A stretch of 64,000 bases of DNA, taken from positions 3,660,501 through 3,724,500 of the forward strand of contig CM068589.1 of assembly GCA_035048485.1 (NCBI GenBank), written 5' to 3'. Source of the DNA: Pteria penguin. Lineage: Eukaryota; Mollusca; Bivalvia; Pterioida; Pteriidae. Below are positions 12,010-24,289 of the stretch, one piece after another. A model generated the notes under the pieces. That model was not told where the DNA came from and made no database searches. It saw only the letters and a list, made by a program, of their open reading frames with translations. The first letter of the stretch is position 1. Every line of letters begins with the position of its first letter. The position numbers and the translations under genes were made by a program.

Positions 12010-13260
12010 AACTTGAATTTGATGGCAAAATCATCAGATAATTCGGATTTCTATGGGTACTAACTGTGCACCTCTTATAGCAGATTTGTTTCTATATTGT
12101 TATGTGGGGTGGGGTTTATACGATTCAACCTTATTGAGATGTTGGATGATACATCTAGTTACATGTACATGCATCTTGACGACATCTTAGTTATTGATAA
12201 CCCAGAGTTTGAAAGATATATAGCTAACGTATACCCACCTAAACTCCAGTAAAACAAAGCCAGTATTTGTGATACAGAAACACTTTTCTTTGACCTATAC
12301 ATTAAGACAATTAACAATAAAATTCATACAAAAATTTATGATAAACATGACGATTTTAGATTTCCTGTGGTAAATTTCTCTTAATTGGAAAGTTACAGAT
12401 ATTCCTAGACTAGACTCCCAGCATGTGGTATCTATAAAATTCCGTTTTTTCGATTTGCCAGCGCCTGCACTAACGTTTTGGAGTTTCATACAAAAAAAAA
12501 AATTACAAATAATGTTTGAACTTCTAACTCTGGGTTACAAGTATCATAAACTTAGAAAAGCCTTCGGAAATTGTTTTACGTCCTATTCAGAACTTTTATC
12601 AAAATTCGGAAATATTACTTTATATCCAATGGAATTTCCCATCCCAATTTCTGCGTTGATCTTGTGTACATAAGAGGGTTCCAACAAGTTTATCTAGTCG
12701 GGTTCCAAAATAGTGAAAGGCCTTCGTGATTTACAATAGTATGACCCCAAGATCATCAAAAAGACAATAATTCGTGTATCAACCCCTTCTACACTCTTAT
12801 ATAAAAATTTTGACTTGAACGCTGATTAACAGGTGGGTGGGGACTATATGGTGGGCCTTGTTGAACCCTTTTTATATGGCAGGGGGCATATAGTGTTGCA
12901 CCCTGTCATTCCGTCATTTTGTCATTCCGAAACCTTGTCATCACAACTCCTTCCAAACCATTCATCAGAATTTCACCAAACTTCACATGTAAGTAGGGCA
13001 GCATATTTAGATGTGCATGAAGGGAAGCAACTCTGCTGAGAAATTTTTTTCAGGAGTTATGGGACTTTGAAATTAGAAAATGTGCATTGCATGCGGCTGA
13101 ACCTTCATTGAATTTTGAATATTAGTTCTGTGGCAATTATATTTCACTACCTTAGCTGCCAGCGGGGGCACCTGTGTCGCACAGACACATTAAAATTCTA
13201 GTTCAATGAAGAAATGGTCCTGAACCTCATTCCTTCTTATTGTTAATAAGTACTCTTACA
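12010..13260 (+). pseudogene. Degraded Penelope-like reverse transcriptase fragment
   Basis: The segment aligns in order with 48405-49280. Readable pieces are FDGKI, the GTNCAPL block (partly out of frame), a LDDILVIDNPEFE catalytic region, an IYDKHDDFRFPVVNF piece and GYKYHKLRKAF. Stops and shifts are many. It is interrupted at about 12875-13200 by a GGGGGCATATAGTG repeat, after which ATGGTCCTGAACCTC resumes the element. Confidence 0.7.
12875..13200. repeat. GGCATATAGTG dispersed repeat nested in the Penelope-like relic
   Basis: It starts ATGGCAGGGGGCATATAGTG and ends GGGGCACCTGTGTCGCACAGACACATTAAAATTCTAG. The 3' hairpin followed by CTAG and a T would suit a Helitron-type end, but no 5' TC end is clear. 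Relatives are at 38475-38870 and 42275-42320. Confidence 0.55.
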
Positions 13261-13365
13261 TATCAATTAATTAAGGCAGAACACAGTTTACGGTTCATGA
13301 GGGGTGGACAGGGAGTAGTAGCAACCCCAGGTAAATTTTGAAGCGTATTCATATCTTAATGTGCT

Positions 13366-14536
13366 CAGTCTTTCCGAAAAATAGTTTACATCACTAGCCG
13401 GTAGGGCTAGTCCAGCCCAAATTTTTACTAGCCAGAGGAAAATTCTGCTAGCCCAGACAAAAAGTCTTTAATCTTGATAAATCTTAATTTTATAATTCAT
13501 TGTTGTACACGAATTATTAGTCATAATCATTATTACACTTGTCATTGCACTAGATTTTGCGTATTGAAAAGCACGTCATTCATGAGGAAGTATCTGCAAT
13601 TTGCAAGACTAAAACGATACACTACCCTCAGGATGTGGGCATTATAAAATTAATGTGACCAATACTTCTTAAATTTAAAGAAAAACTTTAATTAAGGGAC
13701 CGCCAGATCAAACTTTATCCATACTCATTCTGAAATTTCATTAAAACGTCATTGGGATATGTATAGTAACTTCTTTAAATCTGCGCACATCCATCGTTTT
13801 GTATAAGACAAAGATACATATATTATATGCATTCATGAATGCATTCACGAATAGAAATAGAAATTTGTAAACCACAACACATTTAATCTTCTTAATTTCA
13901 TTACCTATCTGAGTGCAAGATTTCTGGTAAATCACTTGCTTGGTCATTAGATAGATACATTAAAGATAATTTATCTGACTATACTGTAGAGAAAGTTTAC
14001 AATAATATGTTTTGATTTCAATTTTTAAAGTTCTATTTGCGTTTTTGAGAGGTCGTTTTCTTTTTGTATTCAGAATTTCCTCTGATAAATTAAACTGCAA
14101 AAATCATGTAAAATTTTTCAATAAATCTGAGTTTTAAACCAAATCAAAATGTTCCAAATAAGATATAATATGCCATCATTGACGAAGTGTTTAAGAAATC
14201 AAAAACATTCGCTTGTCTAAAATTGTACTGCATGGAGATATAGAAGAGTATTTAACACTAGAGATTATAAAACGAAAGTCTAACAGCTGAATCGAACTAA
14301 AATTCAGACAGTTGCATCAAACACCAAGTCAAAAGAAAATATCGAGCCGAATTAAAATTGCAATGAATCGTTTCAGTCCTACTAGCAATGCGTTATCTTT
14401 TGTTCTCAAAAATTTCTTTTACTGAGACATCGATATTTTTACTAGCCAGTCGGGCTTTTTCAAAAGCAAATTTTACTAAGCCCAAGGGAATTTTTGGTAG
14501 CCTGGGCGTCGGGCTAGTGAGTTTCCGTAAAGACTG
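13366..14536. mobile_element. Non-autonomous DNA transposon, hAT-like ends
   Basis: It begins CAGTCTTTCCGAAAAATAG and ends as the complement of CAGTCTTTACGGAAACTC. CACTAGCC(C)G motifs inside both ends are also inverted (13393-13460 and 14440-14520). TGTGCT flanks both sides (13360-13365 and 14537-14542). CAG(T) ends are usual for hAT elements, though their duplication is normally 8 bp. No transposase ORF is visible. Confidence 0.65.
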
Positions 14537-14539
14537 TGT

Positions 14540-16650
14540 GCTTAAAGTATTTGGATAGAGCTCAGTGAGATAAATTCGAGACAGTTTTCTTTTTGGTGAT
14601 ATATCAATTTTACTAAAAGTTATGGCAGTTTGAAGATGCCAAATTTTTACATTTTCGTAGATGTTTTTCCTTTTTATAATTCATGATTGATTTTGCGACT
14701 AAGACGGAACAGACATTTCTCACATTTTCAGAATTTGTGTCATAACTCTGTCAGTTTATTTTTCCTGGGTAGCCTCTTTCCTTCACACCCCTACCCCCTT
14801 CTCTCCTTCCTCGTCCTCCTGCTTCCAGTCTCATCCTCATTTCAGTATATAGCATCATTATGACAGACTTAAATCGTATTTACATAGCTGAGATAGGTTT
14901 GAGCAGATTTTTGTCAAAAATTACAATGTTTACGATCAAATTTGTATAACTATACAACAATTTTTTATTGGTGAAAAAATATTACCTTGCTCTGGCTCTT
15001 CCAAAAACGAAATTCCCTTGCCCCAAGGTTGAGGTAAAATATAATCTGGTCCGGTTGGAAAACACAGCCCCCCCCCCCCCCCCCACCCCACCCCGATTAT
15101 CAAATGGACGGTGGCTAACGATCATTTGTTCTTCTATAACGATTTTGTACAAAATTTTGAGAGGAGAAATGAGACACCCCAGGGGTGGATCCAGGATTTC
15201 CGAAAAAAGGGGGGGGATTTACTTTTTCGAAATTGCGAACTGGACTTTGTTTTTTTGTGTTTTGTTTTCAAAGTCTTCCTGCCCTTCCCACCCCCTTTCC
15301 TCATAAAAATTAAATAGTTGCTAAATAAGAAATGTTATGACTAACTTAAACTAAATACACATTTATCTCCGAAATGGAGGAAAGGAGGACGTATATATTC
15401 TAAAAGTAGATGGTGGCGTAGCTTAAAACTTAAAATTTTGTGTATTCAGAAATCAAACAACAACAAAATCAAAAAGACAAAAAAGGTAGGGACCCTCGGG
15501 GGGGGGGGGGGCAGCATCAAGCCTCAAATGGATCCAAGGTGAATCCCTGGTAAGGGGGTCAGAGTGCGAGGTGAAAGTCCTCGAAATTTCAGCGAATTTA
15601 GAATTTTGATATTAAAAATTCCATAAAAAAAACAATGGCAACTGCTGTAAAATTTTACGAAAACAGCATATACATTGTACATTCAAATACATGTAAATAT
15701 CAATCATAGTAGACCTATATCCTACGAACTTGTGTGTATATATTTCTGTATTTGCATGAAGAGCGGTAAATTCATCTGAACTTATTCCTTACATGTCATG
15801 AATGCCAGTGTTTTCATTTAAAAGCTACGCGTTTTTAATTTAAAGAGGTATATATTATACAAGTGGGGAAAATTCTATTCAATTCATGCGAAGTTTACTC
15901 ACAATTTCAAGGAAACAAGCAAGCCCCCAAGCGTTTTAAGCCTTGGTCTTGCATCAGGGACTGAATGCTTTGTGAAAAATTTTGCTCACCCCCTTATATT
16001 AAATCTTGGATCCGCCCCCGAACACGTCTAATTAGATCGAAATTTGCCATTGCCCAACGTAAAATTTAGACGATACGTAACTGACCATTGCGCAAACAAG
16101 AACTACACGGCATGAATTGCATTTCAAGGGTAATTTTTAACGTTAAAATATGATCCAACACTGCGGATCGATTTTCAGCGAGGGTGACATTTTCATGCCA
16201 GGGTCACATTTTCACGCGTCCGTGCGGTCAATTAATAACGGATTAGGTCTATTTTTAAGGTAAAACTTCGACTCTTAAACCGTTGAAAACTAATTCGTGG
16301 GTCAGTTCTCAATTTTTTTTTTTTTTAGTTCTCAACGGGGATCACTTTTTAATGTTACACCGGAATGGGAAGATGTAATTAGGTATAGACCTGTTCAGTT
16401 AGCGGGTGATCATGAATGCAAAAACTGCAATATATTGTATTATTTACATACATGCATGCATAAAAACAAGTACTGTACGCGAAGTAACGAGTCATAAGTA
16501 TTTGCAGTCCGAGATTTCTTTGTATCAGTCAGTGTTACCTTTGGGAGCACAACCTGAGCTTATCGCCATATTTTCAACTGGAATATGAAACACAGCACTT
16601 TTCAATTCGTCAACAATATGAATATACCAAGTAGATTTACACCAGATAGA
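14540..16650. other. Repeat-rich non-coding stretch
   Basis: No gene supported. GGGGTGGATCCAGGATTT at 15181 and the complement of GGGGCGGATCCAAGATTTAA at about 16000-16020 may be the ends of an old 0.85-kb inverted-repeat element. It contains C and G homopolymers (15070, 15210, 15498). 16150-16340 carries a GTCAATTTTTAACG-type repeat. Confidence 0.45.
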
Positions 16651-16959
16651 ATAGCACAAAAAAAAAATATGCGAGAAAATTGGATTTCCCGTTTTTCATT
16701 TCGTGTTTACAAGATTCAATATTAAAACATGTTTTGCTTGGACCGCCTTTAAGAAGAAGACGGAAATTGCTGATTTCGAAGTATTTGCTTGTTCTATTTG
16801 TGGCGATAAGAAACAACGTACATTCTTATCTTAGATGTCTAATCACATCATTTATCACTCAAAGCAATTATCCATTATATGACAAAGGTCATCCACAAAG
16901 AAATTTAGATATCTGCGATGCCCGCGTGAAACCCAGGAACGTGGGGATCAGATAATGAA

Positions 16960-17274
16960 TTACTCTGATGTGCGCACTTTTTGGATGTGAATATCTTGGT
17001 ATATAGTGCCTATGGATCTAAACTTGACTGTTTGAAATTCAGTCCTTGTGATTCAAATGAGACTTCGTGTGCAGCAATTTATCTGTATCATAGAAATGAA
17101 TATCACCATGACGCTGTTACATCTATGGACATTATGGATGAAGGTCAATATAAACAGATAGAAGATAAAATTACAGTTGTTGTTGCTGATAGTGAAGAAG
17201 AGATGTCCATAGTGAATATTAATTTTGAAGGTACTAAACATTTACTATTTTGCATAAAATGTAGGGCCAAGTAA
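16960..17274 (+). pseudogene. OTU-like protease C-terminal fragment
   Basis: The reading frame from about 16978 gives FLDVNILVYSAYGS, FSPC, AAIYLYHRNEYHHDAVTSM and then an acidic segment (VVVADSEEEMSIVNINFEG) ending at a possible GGTACT donor (17230). The order INI(F/L)VY - FSP - IYLYH - H-x-D-x-V-T resembles the end of OTU-type domains carried by transposons, where the His of NHFDVVT is catalytic. The Cys-containing N-terminal half is not found upstream. From pattern memory only, so the assignment is tentative. Confidence 0.4.
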
Positions 17275-18120
17275 GGCAATGAATTTGTTTCGTGTAAATT
17301 GAACCAGAAACACAGAGCTTACGGCTTGTTAGTCTCTTCTCAGTTATACCAATATAATATTATTTTGGTATATTTGAGGCGTGCGGGGGGGGGGGGGGGG
17401 GGATTGAGCCGAAAGCACTGCAATTAAACTTTGTTTAAGCAATATAAACTGTATCTTCATCTGATATTTTTTACCTTACACCTGTTTTCATGATGTTATT
17501 TATTGACTTAACAAATATCACATACTAAAATATCGTCAAAATAATTCCTATATGTAATACATTCCATGTGAGATGTCAGCTCTTTCTACCCTTTTATTAA
17601 TAATGTTTAGCCGGTCTAGGGTCACGTCTACACTTAACGGCATATCATCTCCTAAAAGGGTAGTTAAGATGCAGTTACATTTCCAGGAAGATTTAAATGT
17701 TTTATCTAGTTTGTTGAGGTAGGAGAAATCAACTTTCTTGTCATATTCATTTGTGCAATGTAAAAGTTTGATAACGCATGTTTTTAAAATTCATTATAGA
17801 TACGTCTGTTGAAGCCAAAAATTATATACATATTAGTACTGCAGTGTATACTCATGATTGTATATATGTTGACAGTACTGTGATTTATAAAAGCCTTTAT
17901 GACGATTAAGTCTCATCTATTCTTTGTGCACTCTGTATCATGTAACTTAAACAAATATTATGTCTGATTTAATGAAAGAACACTCCAGTAAATGTCTCTC
18001 ACACATACACACCTACACACACACACCCATCTGTACACCCTCTCACACAGACAAACCCCTTCACACACATTCACCCTCATAAACACACTTATGATGATAA
18101 TAACAACAAATAAATAAACA

Positions 18121-18198
18121 GTTGAGGATGGATATATAGATGGTAGACTATTCCCCTATCCATTTGATAAAGTCTGAGTGGATGGGAATCTATCCCCG
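18121..18198 (+). repeat. Outlying units of the 42-bp minisatellite
   Basis: GACTATTCCCCTATCCATTT and GGGAATCTATCCCCGTATTT are degenerate units cut off from the main array by the SINE at 18208-18481. Confidence 0.65.
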
Positions 18199-18207
18199 TA
18201 TTTATTA

Positions 18208-18481
18208 CATTGGTTGATTATTGTTTTACGTCATTCCACGTTTATTTCACGTATATGGTGACGGCATCTGCTTGATGCATTGCATAGAAATTCTACCTTT
18301 GCAACGAACCCACTCGAAGAGGTGAGGGATCTTTTATGTACCACGCCTACTGTGAAATGGGACCTCGGATTGTACTGTCTCATCCAAAAGACGGAACACC
18401 GGTGTGCCCAGGACTGAACTCGAACTCGGGACCTTTAGATCATTAGCCAAGCACTAAATCCACTAGGCCACGCCGGCTTCA
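18208..18481 (-). repeat. tRNA-derived SINE inserted in the 42-bp array
   Basis: Minus-strand SINE with tail complement TTGTTTTACGTCATTCCACG, body GTGAGGGATCTTTTATGTACC and TGTCTCATCCAAAAGACGG, and tRNA-like head ending GGCCACGCCGGC. TATTTATTA flanks it at 18199-18207 and 18482-18490, a good target duplication. Confidence 0.85.
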
Positions 18482-18489
18482 TATTTATT

Positions 18490-21362
18490 AGAAGTCAGAT
18501 TAGATGGAGGCTTATTCCTAATCATGACTCAAGTCTGTATAAATGAGGAAATATTCCCCATCTAATAGATGAGTTCTGACTAGATGGGGTAATATTCCCC
18601 GATCTCTCTGATGGAGTCTGTATGGATGGGGGAACGTTCCCCTATCTATCTCATGGAGTCTATATAGATAGTGGAATATTCCCCTTTTTAACTGATGAAG
18701 TGTATATAGTTGGAGGGATATTCCCCTATCTATCTGATGGAGTCTATAGAGATGGAGGAACCTTCCCCTATCTATCTGATGGAGTCTATATAGATGGAGG
18801 AATATTCCCCTATCTATCTGATGGAGTCCATAGAGATGGAGGAACATTCCCCTTTCTATCTGATGGAGTCTATATAGATAGAGGAATATTTCCCTATCTC
18901 TCTGATGGAGTGTATAGAGATGGAGGAACATTCCCCTATCTATCTGATGGAGTCTATATAGATGGGGCAACATTCCCCTTTCTATCTAATGGAGTCTATA
19001 TAGATCGGGGAATATTTACCTATCTATCTGATGGAGTCTTTATAGATGGAGGAACATTCCCCTATCTATCTGATGGAGTTTATAGAGATGAAGGAACATT
19101 CCCCTATCTTTCTGATGGAGTCTATAGAGATGGAGGAACATTCCCCTATCTATCTGATGGAGTCTATATAGATGGGGGAATATTCCCCTATCTATCTGAT
19201 GGCGTCTGTATAGATGAAGGAACATTCCCCTATCTATCTGATGGAGTCTATAGAGATGGAGGAACATTCCCCTATCTATCTGATGGCGTCTGTATAGATG
19301 ACGGAACATTCCCCTATCTATCTGATGGAGTCTATATGGATGGGGGAATATTCCCCTATCTATCTGATGGAGTCTGCATAGATGGAGGAATATTCCCCTA
19401 TCTATCTGATGGAGACTATATAGATGGGGGAGTATTCTCCTATCTATCTGATGGAGTCTATATGGATGGGGGAATATTCCCCTATCTATCTGATGGAGTC
19501 CATAGAGATGGAGGAACATTTCCCTATCTATCTGATGGAGTCTATATAGATGGGGGAATATTCCCCTATCTATCTGATGGAGTCCATAGAGATGGAGGAA
19601 CATTCCCCTATCTATCTGATGGAGACTATATAGATGGGGGAATATTCCCCTATCTATCTGATGAAGTCTATATATATAGAGGAATATTCCCCTATCTATC
19701 TGATCGAGTTCATAGAGATGGAGGAACATTCCCCTATCTATCTGATGGAGTCTATAGAGATGGAGGAATATTCCCCTATCTATCTGATAGAGTCTATATA
19801 GATGGGGGAATATTCCCCTATCTATCTGATGGAGTCTATATAGATGGGGGAATATTCCCCTATCTATCTGATGGCGTCTGTATAGATGAAGGAACATTCC
19901 CCTATCTATCTGATGGAGTCTATAGAGATGGAGGAACATTCCCCTATCTATCTGATGGCGTCTGTATAGATGACGGAACATTCCCCTATCTATCTGATGG
20001 AGTCTATATGGATGGGGGAATATTCCCCTATCTGTCTGATGGAGTCTGCATAGATGGAGGAACATTCCCCTATCTATCTGATGGAGTCTATATGGATGGG
20101 GGAATATTCCCCTATCTATCTGATGGAGTCTGCATAGATGGAGGAATATTCCCCTATCTATCTGATGGAGACTATATAGATGGGGGAGTATTCTCCTATC
20201 TATCTGATGGAGTCTATATAGATGGAGGAATATTCCCCTATCTATCTGATGGAGTCCATAGAGATAGAGGAACATTTCCCTATCTATCTGATGGAGTCTA
20301 TATAGATGGGGGAATATTCCCCTATCTATCTGATGGAGTCCATAGAGATGGAGGAACATTCCCCTATCTATCTGATGGAGACTATATAGATGGGGGAATA
20401 TTCCCCTATCTATCTGATGAAGTCTATATAGATAGAGGAATATTTCCCTATCTATCTGATGGAGTTCATAGAGATGGAGGAACATTCCCCTATCTATCTG
20501 ATAGAGTCTATATAGATGGGGGAATATTCCCCTATCTATCTGATGGAGTCTATATAGATGGGGGAATATTCCCCTATCTATCTGATGGCGTCTGTATAGA
20601 TGAAGGAACATTCCCCTATCTATCTGATGGAGTCTATAGAGATGGAGGAACATTCCCCTATCTATCTGATGGCGTCTGTATAGATGACGGAACATTCCCC
20701 TATCTATCTGATGGAGTCTATATGGATGGGGGAATATTCCCCTATCTATCTGATGGAGTCTGCATAGATGGAGGAATATTCCCCTATCTATCTGATGGAG
20801 ACTATATACATGGGGGAATATTCTCCTATCTATCTGATGGAGTCTATATAGATGGGGGAATATTCCCCTATCTATCTGATGGAATCCATAGAGATGGAGG
20901 AACATTTCCCTATCTATCTGATGGAGTCTATATAGATGGGGGAATATTCCCCTATCTATCTGATGGAGTCCATAGAGATGGAGGAACATTCCCCTATCTA
21001 TCTGATGGAGACTATATAGATGGGGGAATATTCCCCTATCTATCTGATGAAGTCTATATAGATAGAGGAATATTCCCCAAACTATCTGATGGAGTTCATA
21101 GAGATGGAGGAACATTCCCCTATCTATCTGATAGAGTCTATATAGATGGGGGAATATTCCCCTATCTATCTGATGGAGTCTATATAGATGGGGGAATATT
21201 CCCCTATCTATCTGATGGAGTCCATAGAGATGGAGGAACATTCCCCTATCTATCTGATAGAGTCTTTCTAGATGGGGGAATATTCCCCTATCTATCTGAT
21301 GAAGTCTTTATAGATGGAGGAACATTCCCATTTCTTTTTGATGAATTCTTGACTAGATAGGG
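18490..21362 (+). repeat. 42-bp minisatellite array with higher-order structure
   Basis: About 68 units of 42 bp (14 codons). The typical unit carries GGAGTCTATATAGATGG then GGGAATATTCCCCTATCTAT; the core GGGGAATATTCCCC is a perfect palindrome. A block marked by GCGTCTGTATAGATGAAGG starts at 19202, 19874 and 20588. These are 672 and 714 bp apart (16 and 17 units), so the array grew by duplicating multi-unit blocks. Because 42 is divisible by 3 and units lack stops, both strands stay open: 912 codons on + (18622-21360) and 733 on - (19040-21241). The + reading repeats DGVYIDGGIFPYLS. No start context, promoter, signal peptide or intron supports translation, so I call it a satellite, not a gene. 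Confidence 0.92.
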
Positions 21363-21371
21363 AAATATAGT

Positions 21372-21570
21372 GGGAAGGTGGGCCCGTAAACCGGTTAACC
21401 ACACCATTTGTTTGACTTTTGTCAAATTAAATGACCGTCCTAAGTCTGTATCGTAATTGCACTACAATCAAATATTTTTGTAATGTGATATATGTTCTAG
21501 TATATTATTTATATTCATGTACTGTATAGCTCTATGGTGAATTCTGCCACATACACTGCATGAAAAAAGA
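21372..21570 (+). mobile_element. 3' tail of a Penelope-like element
   Basis: GTGGGAAGGTGGGCCCGTAA ... CTATGGTGAATTCTGCCACATA matches 49511-49697, which follows reverse-transcriptase sequence there. It lies directly after the 42-bp array, so it is a 5'-truncated insertion. Confidence 0.75.
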
Positions 21571-21574
21571 CGTT

Positions 21575-22500
21575 TAATGGTAATTATAATTCATTAAACT
21601 TATATGTGAAGTAAAAGAAAGTTTAATGTTGCATTATACCTCATGTATAATAGAGGTTTATTGACATTAAACTCCAAGTAAACTTAGAGTATGGAATATA
21701 ATTGGAGTTTTCGTTTTATTTTATTTGGAGATTTAAAATAATCATGTTAGAATGACTGCATCAGTAATCGTGTTAGGACTCGTAAATATAATTTACTGTG
21801 TTTGGTATTGCAATATTAGTTAAGTTAGTAATCAAATGTGGTATTTACATATAATTGACGGTGTAATACACCAGGAAGTCAATCTAAGCAAAAAATGTAT
21901 TTGTATCAAGTGTAAATGTTTCTTTTAAGTGAAATCGGACACTATCCTTTCACATAAGCCATCCGGACATTGTCCTTTCACTTTAATGGTGACAGAGTAA
22001 AATACCTGACCAGGTTCAAGACAACCTTATATATTTCTGATATCTGTACATCTCTATCACCTATCATTTACAGGAAAATGATGTCTGTACGATAAATAGA
22101 TTTTTTTTTTTCCATTACCGACTGGGGAAACACAGCCATATACTAGTACACACACATATATATATTTATAAGAGACAATTTGGTGCAAGAACCAAAGTGT
22201 GGGCCGGAATGGGATGTTTGATAAAACTGCAAAAAAATTTTAAAAACAGAATAACGTTTTAAAATATGTATTGTACAGACATGTGACTGTTAATTAGCAG
22301 ACATATAAAGACCATGCATGATGATCGACCACAGACATATAAATCTCCAGTATCACTTCCTTTTCAGCTAATAGTTTATATTTGGACTCATTTAGCCAAT
22401 TCAGTACATAAGGCATGGCAATAGCGAATTTATCAGACGTACGAATTAGCCTGCATTTAGTATGGAAATGTACTTTTAAAATTACTAGCCATATCATCTA
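21575..22500. other. Non-coding stretch
   Basis: 21580-21720 has TTAAACTCCAAGTAAACTTAG and TATGTGAAGTAAAA phrases resembling 44030-44200. The rest is AT-rich with short T and TA runs and no supported gene. Confidence 0.45.
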
Positions 22501-22510
22501 CTATATGTTT

Positions 22511-22772
22511 TAAGTCGGTGGGCTCAGTGGACGAGGTGACCGAAAGGTCGCGGGTTCGACTTCCGCCGTGGGCACATCGGTGATCCGTCTTTCAAATTGG
22601 ACAGTAGAAACAGAGGTCCCGTATCACGGTAGGCGTGACACGTAAAAGATTCCCCACTTCTTCGGGAGGGTCCGTTACAGAAGTATAAATTTCTATGCAA
22701 TGCATCAGGTAGATACCGTCACCATGTACGTGAAATAGTCGTGGAGTGACGTGAAACTATAATTAATCCATT
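22511..22772 (+). repeat. tRNA-derived SINE
   Basis: Head GGGCTCAGTGGACGAGGTG (A box) and CGGGTTCGACTTC (B box), then CTTCTTCGGGAGGGTCCGTT and the tail CGTGGAGTGACGTGAAAC. The order of landmarks is that of the SINE at 7984-8252; no clear target duplication. Confidence 0.8.
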
Positions 22773-22779
22773 AACCCAC

Positions 22780-24170
22780 AATTTATTTTTAACAACAAAA
22801 CATAACCCAATCTATAAGCAACTTGAGGTTTTCTGAGGTAACCAACCCTTCACTGGTAAACTTTTGGTAGTGGTGTGGCCGTGCTGGTTGGTAATCTTTT
22901 TATTCTCAAGCTTCAATTTATAAACACTAATTAAGGTTTATCGTCTTGCCAGAAGAAACAATTGTAATTGGTCCTTCTTAGCGTAGCATTCTGTATTCTT
23001 AAAGTTTAAGTAGGACTTACATCACACTATTATTCAGTCGTAATATTACAACTCGACCATTTCCGTACGCAAAAAAAGATATATTTTTTTTGTAAAAAAT
23101 GGCGATGATGCTCCGATTGGATATCAACCAAAAGTCACTTAGGCAACCGAATAATAATTTGGTTATGAAGAAAGCGCGTCAAATATTAAAAAATTGCAAG
23201 GTAACACCCATCCCCAGAAAACTTTCCAACAAATTTAATACTTCTCTGCTGTAACGTACTACATTTACATGTATCTATCAAACTGGGTCAGAGAGGCGAC
23301 ACATGCTCTCTCCGCAGTGAATAAAATCCTAATTTTTTCATTGGTGTAAAATCCTTGGGGGGGGGGGGTCTTACTGTACCGCAGAAACGCATGCGACTTT
23401 CCCAAACTTATATCAAATGATGGGCCGGCTAGTGCCGGCCCACAATAAAACTTTAGATTCGTATTTGCACCATTTCTAGATTTATTCTCATTTTGTCCCG
23501 GACAGTTCCTTTCAGCAAGGAATGTTCGACTCATTTTGCTGTGCCGCGTGACCACATAGACCATTATCACGGAGTTGTCTTGTTACCGATTTTCAAAGTT
23601 GTGAATTTGCCTTCTCATGTCCGATATTTATTTCCATTTTTACAATTCTTAAATGTCGGTTCCCTCTCTTTGTTTTAATCTTTCCCTCCCGCAAAAAATA
23701 AACCAGTAGAGCTAAAAATGGGAAGAATAGTGTTCTGAGGAACATACGTGTCGTCCGTGCTGTATTGTGAAAGTGTGACAACCGGACGGACGAACGACGG
23801 ACAAAGTGATCAATTGAAAATTCATGCAAGGCAATAACATCAAGCAACAGAGAAATAGACAATCCAACATAATTTCTTCTTGGTTATATTAGCCTGGATC
23901 ATGAAAATAAGAATCAATACATAAACTTTACAGTGAATTTAAAATCATATAATACATAACATATCCAATACAAATTCCATACAACCATAAATGATACATA
24001 TGGTTGATCATAGTGACACAAGATGCACATGCAATGTAATAAAATAAATTCTCAAAAATCATTATAAATTCATTGTAAAGGACGGCTAAAATACAAATAC
24101 CATTGCTCAAGCTCTCTAATTGATACATCCCAATGAAACATCATTTGTTAAAGTATACTCACTAGGAGAC
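22780..24170. other. Non-coding stretch
   Basis: No gene supported. G run at 23357, T run at 23084; ORFs on both strands at 23490-23860 overlap each other and carry no recognisable domain. Confidence 0.4.
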
Positions 24171-24289
24171 GAAGATATACATCCATTAAAACTGTACAGG
24201 AATAATAAAACATCTTTCAATCAAAACAAATGAAAACTTTCTGGACAAATTTTCGGAAATACAATCATACCATGACCAAAATAGAAATG

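Noticed and set aside
18622..21360. A 912-residue protein of DGVYIDGGIFPYLS repeats
   Set aside because: It follows from a 42-bp satellite with no stop in any unit. The opposite strand is equally open, the ATG is inside the array and there is no promoter, signal or non-repeat domain.
23493..23862. Overlapping ORFs on both strands
   Set aside because: No domain, no splice context, mutually overlapping.
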